From contig UBQX01000003.1 of assembly GCA_900467685.1 (NCBI GenBank), positions 62,001-126,000 on the forward strand: a DNA stretch of 64,000 nt, in the 5' to 3' direction. The position numbers and the translations under genes are program-made. Positions 31,535 through 42,400 of the stretch are shown here, piece by piece. Under the pieces are notes generated by a model. It was not told where the DNA came from, did not search any database, and saw nothing but the letters and a program-made list of their open reading frames with translations. This DNA comes from Hyphomicrobiales bacterium (lineage in GTDB: Bacteria > Pseudomonadota > Alphaproteobacteria > Rhizobiales > Rhizobiaceae). Numbering within the stretch: position 1 is the first letter of the stretch; each line of letters begins with the position of its first letter.

Positions 31535-31906
31535 TCAGCGCGGAGAGGGCAGGTTCGGGTCTTTTTCGCATTTCGCCAGCTTCGATTGGCGGAAGCTGAA
31601 GACTTCGAGGATGCGCATGCTTGCGGGATCGTCGCGAACCTTCATGCAGCCGCAGGCATAACCGTAATTGCCATTTGTCGCCTCATAATCGCCGGCGCTG
31701 ATGTCGCCGATCACGTCCATGCCCATGGCTTCCTCGTCGCTGCCTTGCGTGGCCAGCGTCCAGTCGCCGTCGCTGTCGGAGAGATACCAGTTGCCGGGCG
31801 TGGGGTTCGAGACCCAGCCGCAGCGGGTGAGCGGGCCGGCGGCCTCGGCATTCGCCGCAAATAGGCTGCTTGCGATCAATACGATGGAAAGCAGAAACGT
31901 CTTCAT
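31535..31906 (-). CDS. DUF4087 secreted protein
   Basis: A 123-residue protein with a signal peptide (about 1-22, ending AEAA). The mature part starts TRCGWVSNPTPGNWYLSDSD, then GDWTLATQG, and includes GYACGCMKVRDDPASMRI, matching the DUF4087 family of small secreted proteins with conserved Cys and Trp. Four cysteines could form disulphides. Function is unknown. The ATG at 31906 follows GAGGGGATTTTC. The neighbour upstream is another secreted protein, 130 bp away on the same strand. Confidence 0.8.
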   Translation of the reverse strand: MKTFLLSIVLIASSLFAANAEAAGPLTRCGWVSNPTPGNWYLSDSDGDWTLATQGSDEEAMGMDVIGDISAGDYEATNGNYGYACGCMKVRDDPASMRILEVFSFRQSKLAKCEKDPNLPSPR

Positions 31907-32036
31907 GAAAATCCCCTCGCGCGGAGCGCCCGTACCGTCGGGCGCTCGCTGCACTTCAGGACCATGAGTCGCGCTGAGGTTCAAGCCGAACGTTTCAAGC
32001 TTCGCTAAATTGGTGCTGAGAAAGACGAGCCCGCGG

Positions 32037-32735
32037 CTACTTTGCCGGCAGGCGCTGGTAGGTGTTGAGGAAGTCGTCCTGGACGACATAGGCAAGACCG
32101 GTGGCGACGAGGTCGTAATCCTTGTCGAGGATGCGCGTCGAATAGGTCCAACCCTTTGGAAGCTTGAGCTTGGCGCCGAGACCGGTGAGGTCGTCCAGCG
32201 TCTCCTTCTTGTTGACGATCTGCGAATAGGACTGCATGCGGTAGACATGGCCTTCCGGATCAGTCAGTTCGAAGACCGGCTTGCCGGCGCGGAAGGTGAA
32301 GACCGTGTCGCGCTTGACCTCGTTCGGCTTGTAGAGCTTCTTGCCACCCATCGCCTGCTTGAGCGTCACTTCGAGTGTCGCGCGCTCGCCCATCTCGATG
32401 CCGTTGACCTTGATCGTCTTGCCGGTGGCGGACATGCCCTTGCCCTTGATGCCGTCGATGAGCCAGTAGCGCGGGCCATTCATGTCGAGGCCGTCGGCGT
32501 CGAGCTGTTTCGTGGCGGATTTCTTGTCGATGCCGTTCCAGGCGGCGATCGGGCAATCGTTGAAGCCGATCGTGTTGTAGACGGTGGCCGTCGCCTTCAT
32601 GCCGTTGCGGTTGACGGTGAGGATTTCGCAATAGCGGGTGTTGAAGAGGCCGGTCCTGGCTCCGCCATCGTTCGCCCAGGCGGGGACGGCGAGAAGAAGG
32701 GCGGGCAGAAGAGTGGCGAGAAGGGGCGTTTTCAT
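32037..32735 (-). CDS. Secreted protein of unknown function (232 aa)
   Basis: A 232-residue protein with a signal peptide (about 1-21, ending PAWA). The mature part contains two Cys (NTRYCEILTV and GFNDCPIAAWNGID) and long stretches of alternating hydrophobic residues that suggest beta structure. The order of motifs (TRYCEILTVNRNG, LDMNGPRYWLIDGIKGKGMS, FELTDPEGHVYRMQSYSQI) is not one I can name. Start chosen at the signal peptide; the frame extends 13 codons upstream. Possibly acts outside the cytoplasm with the neighbouring DUF4087 protein, but there is no direct evidence. Confidence 0.75.
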   Translation of the reverse strand: MKTPLLATLLPALLLAVPAWANDGGARTGLFNTRYCEILTVNRNGMKATATVYNTIGFNDCPIAAWNGIDKKSATKQLDADGLDMNGPRYWLIDGIKGKGMSATGKTIKVNGIEMGERATLEVTLKQAMGGKKLYKPNEVKRDTVFTFRAGKPVFELTDPEGHVYRMQSYSQIVNKKETLDDLTGLGAKLKLPKGWTYSTRILDKDYDLVATGLAYVVQDDFLNTYQRLPAK

Positions 32736-32831
32736 TCTTGAACGGGCTCCGTCGATGGGTATCTTGGGCCGCATGATCGCAAGCCTGCGGTTGCCGCGCT
32801 ACTCACTTTCGCCAAACCGGAATCCCGACCG

Positions 32832-33455
32832 ATGTCCATGCCGGAACCTCTTGATCCCGAACGGAATTCGCCTCGGCAGGAGCGCGCGCGCCAAACGGTC
32901 GCGACGTTTTTCGAGGCGACTGCTCAGCTTCTGGAACGGGAAGATGACAGCGCCGTCACCACCAATCATGTCGCCGAGCGCGCAGGCTTTTCCATCGGCA
33001 CGCTCTACCGCTATTTCTCCAGCAAGTCCTCGCTGTTCAGGGCGATGGCCATGAACGAAATGGAGCGGCAGGAGCGGGAGATCTGTGCGGCACTCCGGGC
33101 GACACAGGCGACGACTGTGGACGAGATCGTACGGATCGTCATCGTTCCCACGCTGAAACCATTCGAGGGGCGTTCAGCGGTGCGGCGCGCGCTGTTGAAG
33201 GCGGCCGTCAACATTCCCGGTCTGGCGCGGCTTTACGACGATACGATCACGCGGATCAGCCGCGCGCTGGTCGAGACTGTTTCCACCAAGGCCCTCGACT
33301 GTGCTCGCCTGCCGTCGGCGGAAGCGGAGTTCATCATGCTTCGGGGCATCATCGGCGCGATACGCTCGGATGTGCTTTTCGGCGGCGGTCGGGTGGGAAC
33401 GCCGGAATTCGAAGACGCGCTGGTCAGAGCCGTGTCCTATCATTTCACCCGCTGA
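32832..33455 (+). CDS. TetR family transcriptional regulator
   Basis: A 207-residue protein with the TetR HTH in residues 15-65 (NHVAERAGFSIGTLYRYFSS, where helix 3 ends in the typical YRYF) and a helical ligand-binding domain. The ATG at 32832 follows CCGACCG with no strong Shine-Dalgarno. It is divergent from the secreted protein gene at 32735, which is a possible target, and is followed 94 bp later by a second, unrelated TetR gene with its own promoter. Confidence 0.87.
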   Translation: MSMPEPLDPERNSPRQERARQTVATFFEATAQLLEREDDSAVTTNHVAERAGFSIGTLYRYFSSKSSLFRAMAMNEMERQEREICAALRATQATTVDEIVRIVIVPTLKPFEGRSAVRRALLKAAVNIPGLARLYDDTITRISRALVETVSTKALDCARLPSAEAEFIMLRGIIGAIRSDVLFGGGRVGTPEFEDALVRAVSYHFTR

Positions 33456-33484
33456 AAAATCGCCGACTTCCTGCGCATTCCTCG

Positions 33485-33534
33485 TTGACAGCCGCGCTCA
33501 ATGTCACTAGAAAACGAACCGTACCGTACGGTAC
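33485..33534 (+). promoter_or_regulatory. Promoter and palindromic operator of the second TetR gene
   Basis: A consensus TTGACA (33485-33490), a 17-bp spacer and TAGAAA (33508-33513) predict transcription from about 33520. A perfect 14-bp palindrome, GTACCGTACGGTAC (33521-33534), covers the start site, where a bound repressor would block initiation. This is the standard layout of TetR autoregulation. Confidence 0.75.
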
Positions 33535-33549
33535 TAAATGAGGTTGGAC

Positions 33550-35275
<1,726 letters not shown>

Positions 35276-35326
35276 CATTGGCTTGCCGATTCCGGTCATC
35301 TTGATTGCACGCCTTCGGCGGTGTGG

Positions 35327-35380
35327 GGATCGGCAAGAACAAGCTGGTCGACAAGGCTCACAACCAAGAGCGGCTTGCCG
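35327..35380 (+). repeat. Decayed 54-bp direct repeat of the ilvC 3' end
   Basis: Bases 35327-35380 align without gaps to 35235-35288 (offset 92 bp), with 47 of 54 identical. The first copy covers the last 13 codons of ilvC, its stop and 13 bp beyond. In the second copy the stop is changed (TAA to CAA) and the frame ends at TGA (35385-35387). It looks like a remnant of a partial tandem duplication. Confidence 0.8.
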
Positions 35381-35394
35381 TTAAGTGATTGAGA

Positions 35395-35426
35395 GGCTGG
35401 GGAGGGCAACTTCCCCGGCCTTTTTT
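35395..35426 (+). terminator. Rho-independent terminator downstream of ilvC
   Basis: GGCTGGGGA (35395-35403) pairs with TCCCCGGCC (35412-35420) in a 9-bp stem with one G-U pair, followed by TTTTTT (35421-35426). It lies after the decayed repeat, 120 bp past the ilvC stop. Confidence 0.88.
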
Positions 35427-35451
35427 GTTTTTGGCCGACGGGACCGGACAT

Positions 35452-37005
35452 TCATCGCTTGCAGCTGGGGCCGCGGTTGCCGACTTCAAAAACGGCCGAT
35501 CCGGAGTTGAAGGGGGTGACGCTGATCGTGCAGCTTCTCAGGGCGGGCCATCTGGCAACGAAGTCGGAAATCAGCCGGTCGTGGTTCTTGCCGGCTGCGA
35601 AGAAGTGGTCGGCCCAGTAATAGTCGGGGCAGTCCGTCGGCACCGGGCGGGAGGAGGGTGCATCGACCTCGCCGAGCTTCAGGTTCCATTTCCGCGCCAT
35701 GTAGGCATAGGCTTCGTTGTAATTTTCCACCGTATTGGGCGTGCGGTCGTTCAGGTCCTGTTGCATCGGGACGATGCGGGCGTTGGGACATGAGGACTGC
35801 CTGATGGACAGATACTCCGCCGCTTCATCCCAGCGCGGGTTGTACCAGCGGTCGATCACCGTCGGACCGGCGCCGAGGACATTGGTGATGGTGAAAAGCC
35901 ACAGGAGCCAGGATCTGTTGTAGATCGGGCGCGACAGGACGATCGAGAACAGGGATGCCGACAGGATCGCAAGCGGGATCAGATATCGCTCTGTCAGTGC
36001 GGACGTCGCCCATGCATAGCCGAGAAGCATCGCGATCTCTGCCATGATGGCCAGGAGCAGCACCAGCGCGGTCGTGTGCAGCCGGATGTCGCGCCAGTTG
36101 CGCCAGAGAAAGAAAGCGGATGTCAGCCACGCAAGGATGACGAGTATCTGTTTGTCCCAAGTGGGTGCGGCCACAGCCGCGACGATCATCCGAAATGCCG
36201 CCGACACACTGGTCTTCAGCCAGTAGTCGTGTGTTATCCGCTCGATGGTCGTCCATTGATAGGCGAGGAAAGCCATGAAGGGAAGGGAGGCTGCGATGCC
36301 GCTCGCCAGATAGATCGCAAAGCGCCGCCAGTCCCCCCGTATCGCCGCAGCTAGGGCGAAGGTGCCAACCATCACGACCGTCATCGCCGTCGTGAGATAG
36401 TGGATGTTGAGGGACACGATGAGCGCGACAGCGTAGCCGCACCAAAGACGGGAAGCCGATCTGGCGTCGTCCGGCTGCTGCCGATCCTGTGCTACGAGCG
36501 TAATCGTCAGTCCCGCAAAGGCACAGAGGCCGGTGAAGTAGGATCGAAATTCGACGAAATAGTCGATGAAGAAAGCGCTTGTGCCGAGAGAGATCGCAAA
36601 CACCGCCAGGAACGGGCGCTCGCGCGGCCGCATCCTGCCCAGCAAAACCGCATAGACCGTCAGCAGCCCGAGGGGAATGAAGTTGAGGAGGCGCGCCTGT
36701 TCGATCGGGAGGCGAGCGACATGCGCGGACAACCAGACAAGGAACGAAAAGAGGGGCGGATGCACGTCCGCGATCCAGCGGTTGTTGAAAGCCTCCAGGA
36801 GGTCGACGGAGGGGTCGGACAGGTAGCGTGTCCAGAACTCGTCGAACCAGGGGCCGGGGCGTGGTGCGAGTTCGGCGAGCAGAATGAAAAGCGCCAGACC
36901 GAAAAGCCCAAGAAACAGAACCCTGTCCTGCTGGCGTGGCGTCTCCGCCGGGACGGCTTCCCGCGGCCGTTGGATCCTGCTGTCCTCGGGCTTCAGCGTC
37001 TGCAT
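35452..37005 (-). CDS. GT39-like membrane glycosyltransferase (paralog 1)
   Basis: A 517-residue protein with about eleven to twelve helices. The first outer loop has PGPWFDEFWTRYLSD with the Asp-Glu pair of polyprenyl-phosphate-sugar-dependent glycosyltransferases (GT39/GT83-like), followed by DVHPPLFSFLVWLS. The C-terminal soluble part (about 390-517) has CPNARIVPMQQDLNDRTPNT and DCPDYYWADHFFAAGK. It probably adds a sugar to a lipid or surface polymer in the periplasm. It is translated after paralog 2, with a 13-bp overlap, and shares the same domain plan. Confidence 0.83.
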   Translation of the reverse strand: MQTLKPEDSRIQRPREAVPAETPRQQDRVLFLGLFGLALFILLAELAPRPGPWFDEFWTRYLSDPSVDLLEAFNNRWIADVHPPLFSFLVWLSAHVARLPIEQARLLNFIPLGLLTVYAVLLGRMRPRERPFLAVFAISLGTSAFFIDYFVEFRSYFTGLCAFAGLTITLVAQDRQQPDDARSASRLWCGYAVALIVSLNIHYLTTAMTVVMVGTFALAAAIRGDWRRFAIYLASGIAASLPFMAFLAYQWTTIERITHDYWLKTSVSAAFRMIVAAVAAPTWDKQILVILAWLTSAFFLWRNWRDIRLHTTALVLLLAIMAEIAMLLGYAWATSALTERYLIPLAILSASLFSIVLSRPIYNRSWLLWLFTITNVLGAGPTVIDRWYNPRWDEAAEYLSIRQSSCPNARIVPMQQDLNDRTPNTVENYNEAYAYMARKWNLKLGEVDAPSSRPVPTDCPDYYWADHFFAAGKNHDRLISDFVARWPALRSCTISVTPFNSGSAVFEVGNRGPSCKR

Positions 37006-38525
37006 TGCGGTGTGGCCCCCGAGACTTCAAATACTGCGGCTTCGGAGTCGAAGATGTGCGTCTGGACAGTGCAGCCGTCAAGCTGTGGGAAGCGACGCAG
37101 CAGTTCCTCCTTCAGCGCCGGTTCGGCGCGCTTGCCGGCGAATTGGTTGTCGGCCCAATAGTAGTCGGGGCAGGTGGGGTTGCCGGCCCCTCCGGGCATC
37201 CGGTCCAGTGCGCCGACCGTGATGTGCCAGCTGTTCGCCAGGTAGGCGTAGGCCATCTCGTAATTGGCCTCGACATTCGCTGTCACATCCTGGAGCGTGG
37301 CGCGCATTGGTGCGATGCGTGCGCCGGGGCAGGCCTTCTGACGTTCGGCGACAAAGCTCGCCGCCTCATTCCAATGCAGCACACGCGCGGCCTGAAGCGA
37401 CATCTGAACCGTGACCATGGCGCAGGCGCCGATGAAGAGCGCCTGCATCAGGGCATGGGCGCGCAACGCCGGAGCGGTCGCTGCCGCCGTTGCTGCCATG
37501 ACGATCAGGCATATCGGGGCGAGATAGCGGCCCGTCAGCGCTCCGGTCGCCGCCGTGTAGGCAAGGATGACGGCGGTGGAGGAGACGATCGAAACGAGCA
37601 GGACGACAGCATAGCGGTCATCGTCCTTTTGCCGTACCCGCGACACAATACGCAAGCCGAGTGCGCCGAGCCAGGCAATGCGCATGACCGTGTTCTGTCC
37701 GAGCGGCGACAGGACCGACTGAAACATGTAGCTCAACGCGACTTCCGGCGTCGTCTTCAGCCAGAAATTCCTGGAGGTCGAAGAGAGGTAGGTCCATTGG
37801 GCGGCCGTGGTTGCCGCGAGCGGCAGGCAGCAGACGATCCCTGAAAGCAGGTGCGCAAGAAACAGCCGGCGGTCGCCACGCCACAGCGCCGCGAACGCGA
37901 ATGTCCCCACAAGCGCCATGGCCAGGAGTGCGGTGACGAAATGGATGTTCAGGCAGATTGCGAGGCTGATGATCTGCCCGGTCCAGATGAGGGTCCGGTT
38001 GGTGCCCTCAAGGGGATCTTCCGGGCTGCGCTCCAGACGTTTCAGGGTGACGAGAAGCATCATGAAGGCGACGACGCCGGCGAAATAGGAGCGGTACTCG
38101 ACAAAGGTCGCGGTAAATTCTGTGAGTGCAACGCCTGCCGGGACAAAGGTCGCCAGAAACGGCCGGTCCTCACGATTGAAGCGCCAGACAGCTGCCACAT
38201 AGGCAGCCGATACAAGAAGCGGCAGGAGATTGAGCATGCGCCCGGCTTCAAGCGTGCGCGGCATGCCGAGCCAGCTTGCCACCCAGGACAGAAAGGAAAA
38301 GAGCGGCGGATGCACATCCACCGCCCATTTGGAACGGAATGCTTCGCCGAGCCCAATGGAGGGATCTGCAAAATAGAAGCTCCAGAACTCGTCGAACCAC
38401 GGCCCCACATGCCATGCGCCATAGAGAAGCGAGCCTAACGCGAGGATGGGAAATGCCAAGAAGACCAGTTGACGGGTCTTCAGGATCGAAGGCAGGTTGG
38501 AGGCGGATCGCAGGCGGTCGGACAT
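36993..38525 (-). CDS. GT39-like membrane glycosyltransferase (paralog 2)
   Basis: A 510-residue protein with the same plan as its downstream neighbour: VGPWFDEFWSFYFADPSIGL and DVHPPLFSFLSWVAS in the first loop, about eleven helices, then a C-terminal part with CPGARIAPMRATLQDVTANV and TCPDYYWADNQFAGKRAEPA. The two are clearly a tandem duplication that has diverged. It is the first gene of the pair, its stop overlapping the start of paralog 1 by 13 bp. The upstream gap holds the motif at 38626, but that faces the aminotransferase. Confidence 0.83.
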   Translation of the reverse strand: MSDRLRSASNLPSILKTRQLVFLAFPILALGSLLYGAWHVGPWFDEFWSFYFADPSIGLGEAFRSKWAVDVHPPLFSFLSWVASWLGMPRTLEAGRMLNLLPLLVSAAYVAAVWRFNREDRPFLATFVPAGVALTEFTATFVEYRSYFAGVVAFMMLLVTLKRLERSPEDPLEGTNRTLIWTGQIISLAICLNIHFVTALLAMALVGTFAFAALWRGDRRLFLAHLLSGIVCCLPLAATTAAQWTYLSSTSRNFWLKTTPEVALSYMFQSVLSPLGQNTVMRIAWLGALGLRIVSRVRQKDDDRYAVVLLVSIVSSTAVILAYTAATGALTGRYLAPICLIVMAATAAATAPALRAHALMQALFIGACAMVTVQMSLQAARVLHWNEAASFVAERQKACPGARIAPMRATLQDVTANVEANYEMAYAYLANSWHITVGALDRMPGGAGNPTCPDYYWADNQFAGKRAEPALKEELLRRFPQLDGCTVQTHIFDSEAAVFEVSGATPQCRR

Positions 38526-38625
38526 GAAGCTCTTGTGATGGCGTGGGCGGACGGGTCCGACAAATCAGGAGATCAGCCGAGCTTAGGAAAGCAATCTTAA
38601 GATTCGCTGATTTTGCGCGATTTGG

Positions 38626-38649
38626 ATAGGTCAGTATTGTTGACATAAA
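38626..38649 (+). promoter_or_regulatory. 24-bp motif upstream of the aminotransferase, shared with 18339
   Basis: The core GTCAGTA-T-TGTTGAC (38630-38644) is an imperfect version of the palindrome upstream of the LysE exporter; 22 of 24 bases agree, the two changes being transitions. It ends 51 bp before the aminotransferase ATG and runs into TAAACT, a possible -10 box. Confidence 0.6.
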
Positions 38650-38700
38650 CTGACCGGCATGTTTACCTTCCTGCAAAACAAATCGACGGGATGAACCACC

Positions 38701-39921
38701 ATGGAATGGGAAAAAATCTTCGCTTCACGCGCGAGCCGCATGAAGGCGTCCGAAATTCGCGAACTGCTGAAACTCCTCGAGCAGCCGGATATCATTTCCT
38801 TTGCCGGCGGCATTCCCGACGCGACGCTCTTCCCGGCGGAAGAATTCTCCAAGGCCTATGCCGAAGTTCTGACTGGACCGGAAGCGGTGCCTGCGCTGCA
38901 GTACTCGGTCTCCGAAGGCTACAAGCCGCTGCGCGAATGGCTCGTCGGCGAGATGGGCAAGCTCGGCATTCGCTGCGCGCCCGACAATATCTTCATCGTT
39001 TCGGGCTCGCAGCAGGGCCTCGACTATATCGGCAAGGTTCTGCTTTCGCCGAAGGATACGGCGCTGGTCACCTGGCCGACCTATATGGGCGCGCTCGGCG
39101 CCTTCAACGCCTATGAGCCGAATTACGACAAGCTCGACCCGATGACGAATCGCGAGCCCGCGACCTATGCCGAAAAGGCCGCAGCCGGCGGCGGCCGGGT
39201 GAAGTTTGCCTATTGCGTTCCTGAATTCTCCAACCCGTCGGGCGAGACCATTCCGCGTTCGGGCCGCGAGAACATCCTGAACCTTGCCGAGGCACTGGAT
39301 ATCGCCATCGTCGAGGACGCGGCCTACCAGCAGCTCCGCTACAGCGGTGAGTCCGTCAAGCCGATCCTGGCGCTCGATATCGAGCGCAACGGCGGCGACA
39401 TCGACAAGACGCGCACGCTTTATTGTGGCTCCTTCTCCAAGACGCTCGCACCGGGGCTGCGTCTCGGCTACATCGTTGCGGCGCAGGATGTCATCCGCAA
39501 GCTCGTCCTGGTGAAGCAGGCCTCCGACCTTCATTCCTCGACGGTCAATCAGGTCGTCATGGGCAAGGTCGCGCACAAGATTTTCGACGCGCAGGTCGAG
39601 AAGATCCGCAAGACCTACAGCCATCGTCGCGACCGCATGCTGGAAGCGATGACCAAATACATGCCCGCCGGTGTCGAATGGACGAAGCCGGAAGGCGGCA
39701 TGTTCGTCTGGGTGACGCTGCCCAAGGGCTTCGACGGCGCCTCGCTGCTGGCCAAGGCCGTTCGCGATCACCGCATCGCCTTCGTGCCGGGCAAGGCCTT
39801 CCACGCGGACGGTACGGGCGAGAATACGATCCGTCTCTCCTTCTCCTGCGCCTCGGATGACGCCATTGAGACCGGGATTTCTCGCCTTGGCACACTCATA
39901 AAGAGTGAAATGGCGGGTTAA
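38701..39921 (+). CDS. PLP-dependent aminotransferase, class I/II (2-aminoadipate aminotransferase-like)
   Basis: A 406-residue fold-type I enzyme. It starts ASRMKASEIRELLKLLEQPD, has DIISFAGGIPDATLFPAEEF, the cofactor-binding SGSQQGLDY, NPSGETIPRS, and the Schiff-base lysine in CGSFSKTLAPGLRLGYIVAA. It matches the LysN/KAT II-like group, which acts on aromatic amino acids, 2-aminoadipate or branched-chain amino acids; the substrate is not clear. A motif shared with a LysE exporter lies upstream. No binding site other than that is visible before the ATG. Confidence 0.92.
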   Translation: MEWEKIFASRASRMKASEIRELLKLLEQPDIISFAGGIPDATLFPAEEFSKAYAEVLTGPEAVPALQYSVSEGYKPLREWLVGEMGKLGIRCAPDNIFIVSGSQQGLDYIGKVLLSPKDTALVTWPTYMGALGAFNAYEPNYDKLDPMTNREPATYAEKAAAGGGRVKFAYCVPEFSNPSGETIPRSGRENILNLAEALDIAIVEDAAYQQLRYSGESVKPILALDIERNGGDIDKTRTLYCGSFSKTLAPGLRLGYIVAAQDVIRKLVLVKQASDLHSSTVNQVVMGKVAHKIFDAQVEKIRKTYSHRRDRMLEAMTKYMPAGVEWTKPEGGMFVWVTLPKGFDGASLLAKAVRDHRIAFVPGKAFHADGTGENTIRLSFSCASDDAIETGISRLGTLIKSEMAG

Positions 39922-40049
39922 CCAGTTTCGCTCACTGAATTTCAACGGGCGTATCGTTAAGTTTGCCTCAGGGAGGAGCGGTGAAGGACCGCTCCCGAGA
40001 AGATGTGGCGTGCCTCTTTGGCTCGACCGCACGCAAGAGGCGAGAGCAG

Positions 40050-41234
40050 ATGCGACTGACAGCGTTGGATGGATGGCGGGGCGTGCTCGCGCTCTTTATC
40101 GTGCTTGCACATTTTCCCGGACATGTGGTCCTCATGGACACGAGCTTCTACGAAGGCGGCTCCGCCATCGTGGATGTGTTCTTCCTGTTCAGCGGCTTCG
40201 TGATCGTTTCAAACTACGAGACGAAACTGGCCAATGGCTATGGTGCCGGCCGCTTCCTGATCGAACGTCTGGGACGCATCTATCCCATCCACTTCGTCAT
40301 GCTCGTGATGTTCCTGATTTTCGAACTGGTGCTGGTCTATGTCGGGCACCGCTCGGGATATGTCGAGCGACCGCCTTTTTCCGGCGGCAACACGATCCCT
40401 TCCTTCTGTTCCAACCTTTTCCTGGTCCACAGCCTCGGTCTTCATGAAGTCGCGGGCTGGAACTATCCGAGCTGGAGCCTGTCGACGGAATGGGCCACCT
40501 ACATTCTCTTCGCGCTGACTCTCCTGCTTCCGGGGCGCAGCTTCCTGCCTTTTGCAGTCGTTGGCTTTATCGCCTCGCCGATCCTGCTGGCGAACCTGTC
40601 GCCATATCCCATGCACGAGACGTATCATTACGGCATCCTGCGCTCTATCTACGGCTTCTGCGGCGGCGCTCTCATCTATTACATCTACGCGCGGATCAAG
40701 AGCCGGCAGCTTGAGGAGAAGCTTTCCGTCGCCGCCTGGACGGTTCTCGAGATCGTTGCCACGTCGCTGATCTTCATTCTCCCCTTCACGATGGGCACGT
40801 CGCCTTATGCCGTTCTGATGACGCTGGCCTTCACGCCGTTCATCCTGATCTTCGCAATCCAGAAGGGCTACCTGTCGCAGATCCTGGGGCATAGGGTTGC
40901 CGTCTATCTCGGCACGATTTCGCTTTCGATCTACATGATCCACGCCTTCATCCTGTTGCGTGTCGTCAACGTCGCGGAGCTCATTCAGAAGCTCACCGGC
41001 ATTCCACTGGTGGAAACGCAGATCTTCCGCGGACTTCCCACCAAGCTCGTCGTCATGGATCCGCTTTACATGAACATCCTGGCCTTCTCCGTCATGGGCC
41101 TCGTGGTAGTAATCAGCCATTTCACCTACCGGTATATCGAGGTTCCGGCCGAGAAGAAGGTTCGCAGCTGGACGAAGGCGCGCGCCGAGGCGCGGGCCGA
41201 GGAAAAGCCTCTGCCGGCACCTGCGGTGCTTTGA
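40050..41234 (+). CDS. Acyltransferase_3 family membrane protein (OafA-like)
   Basis: About 394 residues with ten hydrophobic helices and the family signatures TALDGWRGVLALFIVLAHFP, VDVFFLFSGFVI (the catalytic His-region and following helix) and GWNYPSWSLSTEWATYILFA. These enzymes transfer acetyl or other acyl groups to sugars of surface polymers. The ATG at 40050 follows GAGGCGAGAGCAG; an earlier ATG at 39963 would add residues without conserved sequence. Single gene between the aminotransferase and an EEP protein. Confidence 0.86.
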   Translation: MRLTALDGWRGVLALFIVLAHFPGHVVLMDTSFYEGGSAIVDVFFLFSGFVIVSNYETKLANGYGAGRFLIERLGRIYPIHFVMLVMFLIFELVLVYVGHRSGYVERPPFSGGNTIPSFCSNLFLVHSLGLHEVAGWNYPSWSLSTEWATYILFALTLLLPGRSFLPFAVVGFIASPILLANLSPYPMHETYHYGILRSIYGFCGGALIYYIYARIKSRQLEEKLSVAAWTVLEIVATSLIFILPFTMGTSPYAVLMTLAFTPFILIFAIQKGYLSQILGHRVAVYLGTISLSIYMIHAFILLRVVNVAELIQKLTGIPLVETQIFRGLPTKLVVMDPLYMNILAFSVMGLVVVISHFTYRYIEVPAEKKVRSWTKARAEARAEEKPLPAPAVL

Positions 41235-41284
41235 CAATGCGCCGCCATTCGCTACCTTGCCGGGGAATCGGCAAGGGTTAAGCG

Positions 41285-42400
41285 ATGGGCTTCAGGCTTG
41301 GAACCTTCAATATCGAGAACCTGCTTTCGCGGTTCGATTTCAGCGGCTACCGCAACGAATTGCGCCAGGACAGAACGCTCAGGCTCTTCGACATCCGCAG
41401 CGAGGCAGAATTCCAGCGGCTTGAAGAGGCACGGCTGATCGCCTCTACGGACGACACGCGCCAGCTGACCGCACTTGCCATCGCCGACATGGATGCGGAC
41501 ATCCTCTGCCTGCAGGAAGTCGACAATATAGAGGCGTTGAAGGCGTTTGAATATGGCTACCTGTACCGGATGATCGGGGAGGGGTATCGCCAGAAGTACC
41601 TCATGGAGGGCAACGATTCGCGCGGTATCGACGTCGCGCTGATGATGCGCGACACGACCCGTTCCGGCGCGCCGATCGAACTTGTCGATATTCGCAGCCA
41701 TGCGCGACTGACCTATATGGATCTCGATCTCTTCACCCCGGAACTGGCGGCGCTGGACTACAAGCCGACAGACCGAATCTTCAAGCGCGATTGCCTTGAA
41801 GCCGACCTCAAGATTGGCGGCATTCCTTTCACGGTCTATGTCGTGCATTTCAAGTCGATGAATGGCGGGCGCAACGGGCTGGACGGGCGGAGTTCTTCCG
41901 TGCCGGTGCGGCACGCCGAGGCGCGGGCGGTGCGGGAAATCGTGACGCGGCGATTTGGAGCAGGACCGGAAGCTCAGGCGAATTACGCAATCTGCGGCGA
42001 CATGAACGATTATGGCGAGAAGCTGCAGGTCTCCGGCGACAAGCGCAACGGTTTTGTCTTCACGCATGTCGAGGAACCGGGAAGCGTGGTGGACATTCTC
42101 GCAGCCGGCGGTTTTGCAGAGAATGTCGTGGCGCGCCGTCCGGTGGACGATCGCTGGACGCATTTCCACCAGCGCGGCCCGGCAGAACGACATCTGAGCC
42201 AGCTTGACTATATCTGGCTCTCGCCGCATCTGGCCGCAACGAACCGTGAGGCCATTCCGGAGATCATCCGGGCGGGGCAGCCTTACCGCACGGTCTTCCC
42301 GCCCCATCAGGCAGTGGAGCGCTACCCGCGCGTCGGCTGGGATCGGCCCAAATCCTCCGACCATTGCCCGGTCGTTATCGAACTGGATGTTCTTTCATGA
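41285..42400 (+). CDS. Endonuclease/exonuclease/phosphatase (EEP) family protein
   Basis: A 371-residue protein with the EEP catalytic set: GTFNIENLLSRF (Asn), ADILCLQEVDN (metal-binding Glu), CGDMNDYGEK (Asp-Asn) and KSSDHCPVVIEL (Asp-His). No signal peptide is seen. Members include DNA repair enzymes and sphingomyelinases; this branch has no assigned substrate. Its stop overlaps the start of the Nudix gene (ATGA at 42397), so EEP, Nudix and PhzF form an operon. Confidence 0.85.
   Translation: MGFRLGTFNIENLLSRFDFSGYRNELRQDRTLRLFDIRSEAEFQRLEEARLIASTDDTRQLTALAIADMDADILCLQEVDNIEALKAFEYGYLYRMIGEGYRQKYLMEGNDSRGIDVALMMRDTTRSGAPIELVDIRSHARLTYMDLDLFTPELAALDYKPTDRIFKRDCLEADLKIGGIPFTVYVVHFKSMNGGRNGLDGRSSSVPVRHAEARAVREIVTRRFGAGPEAQANYAICGDMNDYGEKLQVSGDKRNGFVFTHVEEPGSVVDILAAGGFAENVVARRPVDDRWTHFHQRGPAERHLSQLDYIWLSPHLAATNREAIPEIIRAGQPYRTVFPPHQAVERYPRVGWDRPKSSDHCPVVIELDVLS

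Noticed and set aside
29798-31864. A 688-codon plus-strand frame over the 7TM diguanylate cyclase and the DUF4087 gene
   Set aside because: It runs across two separate minus-strand genes with good motifs and has no domain of its own.
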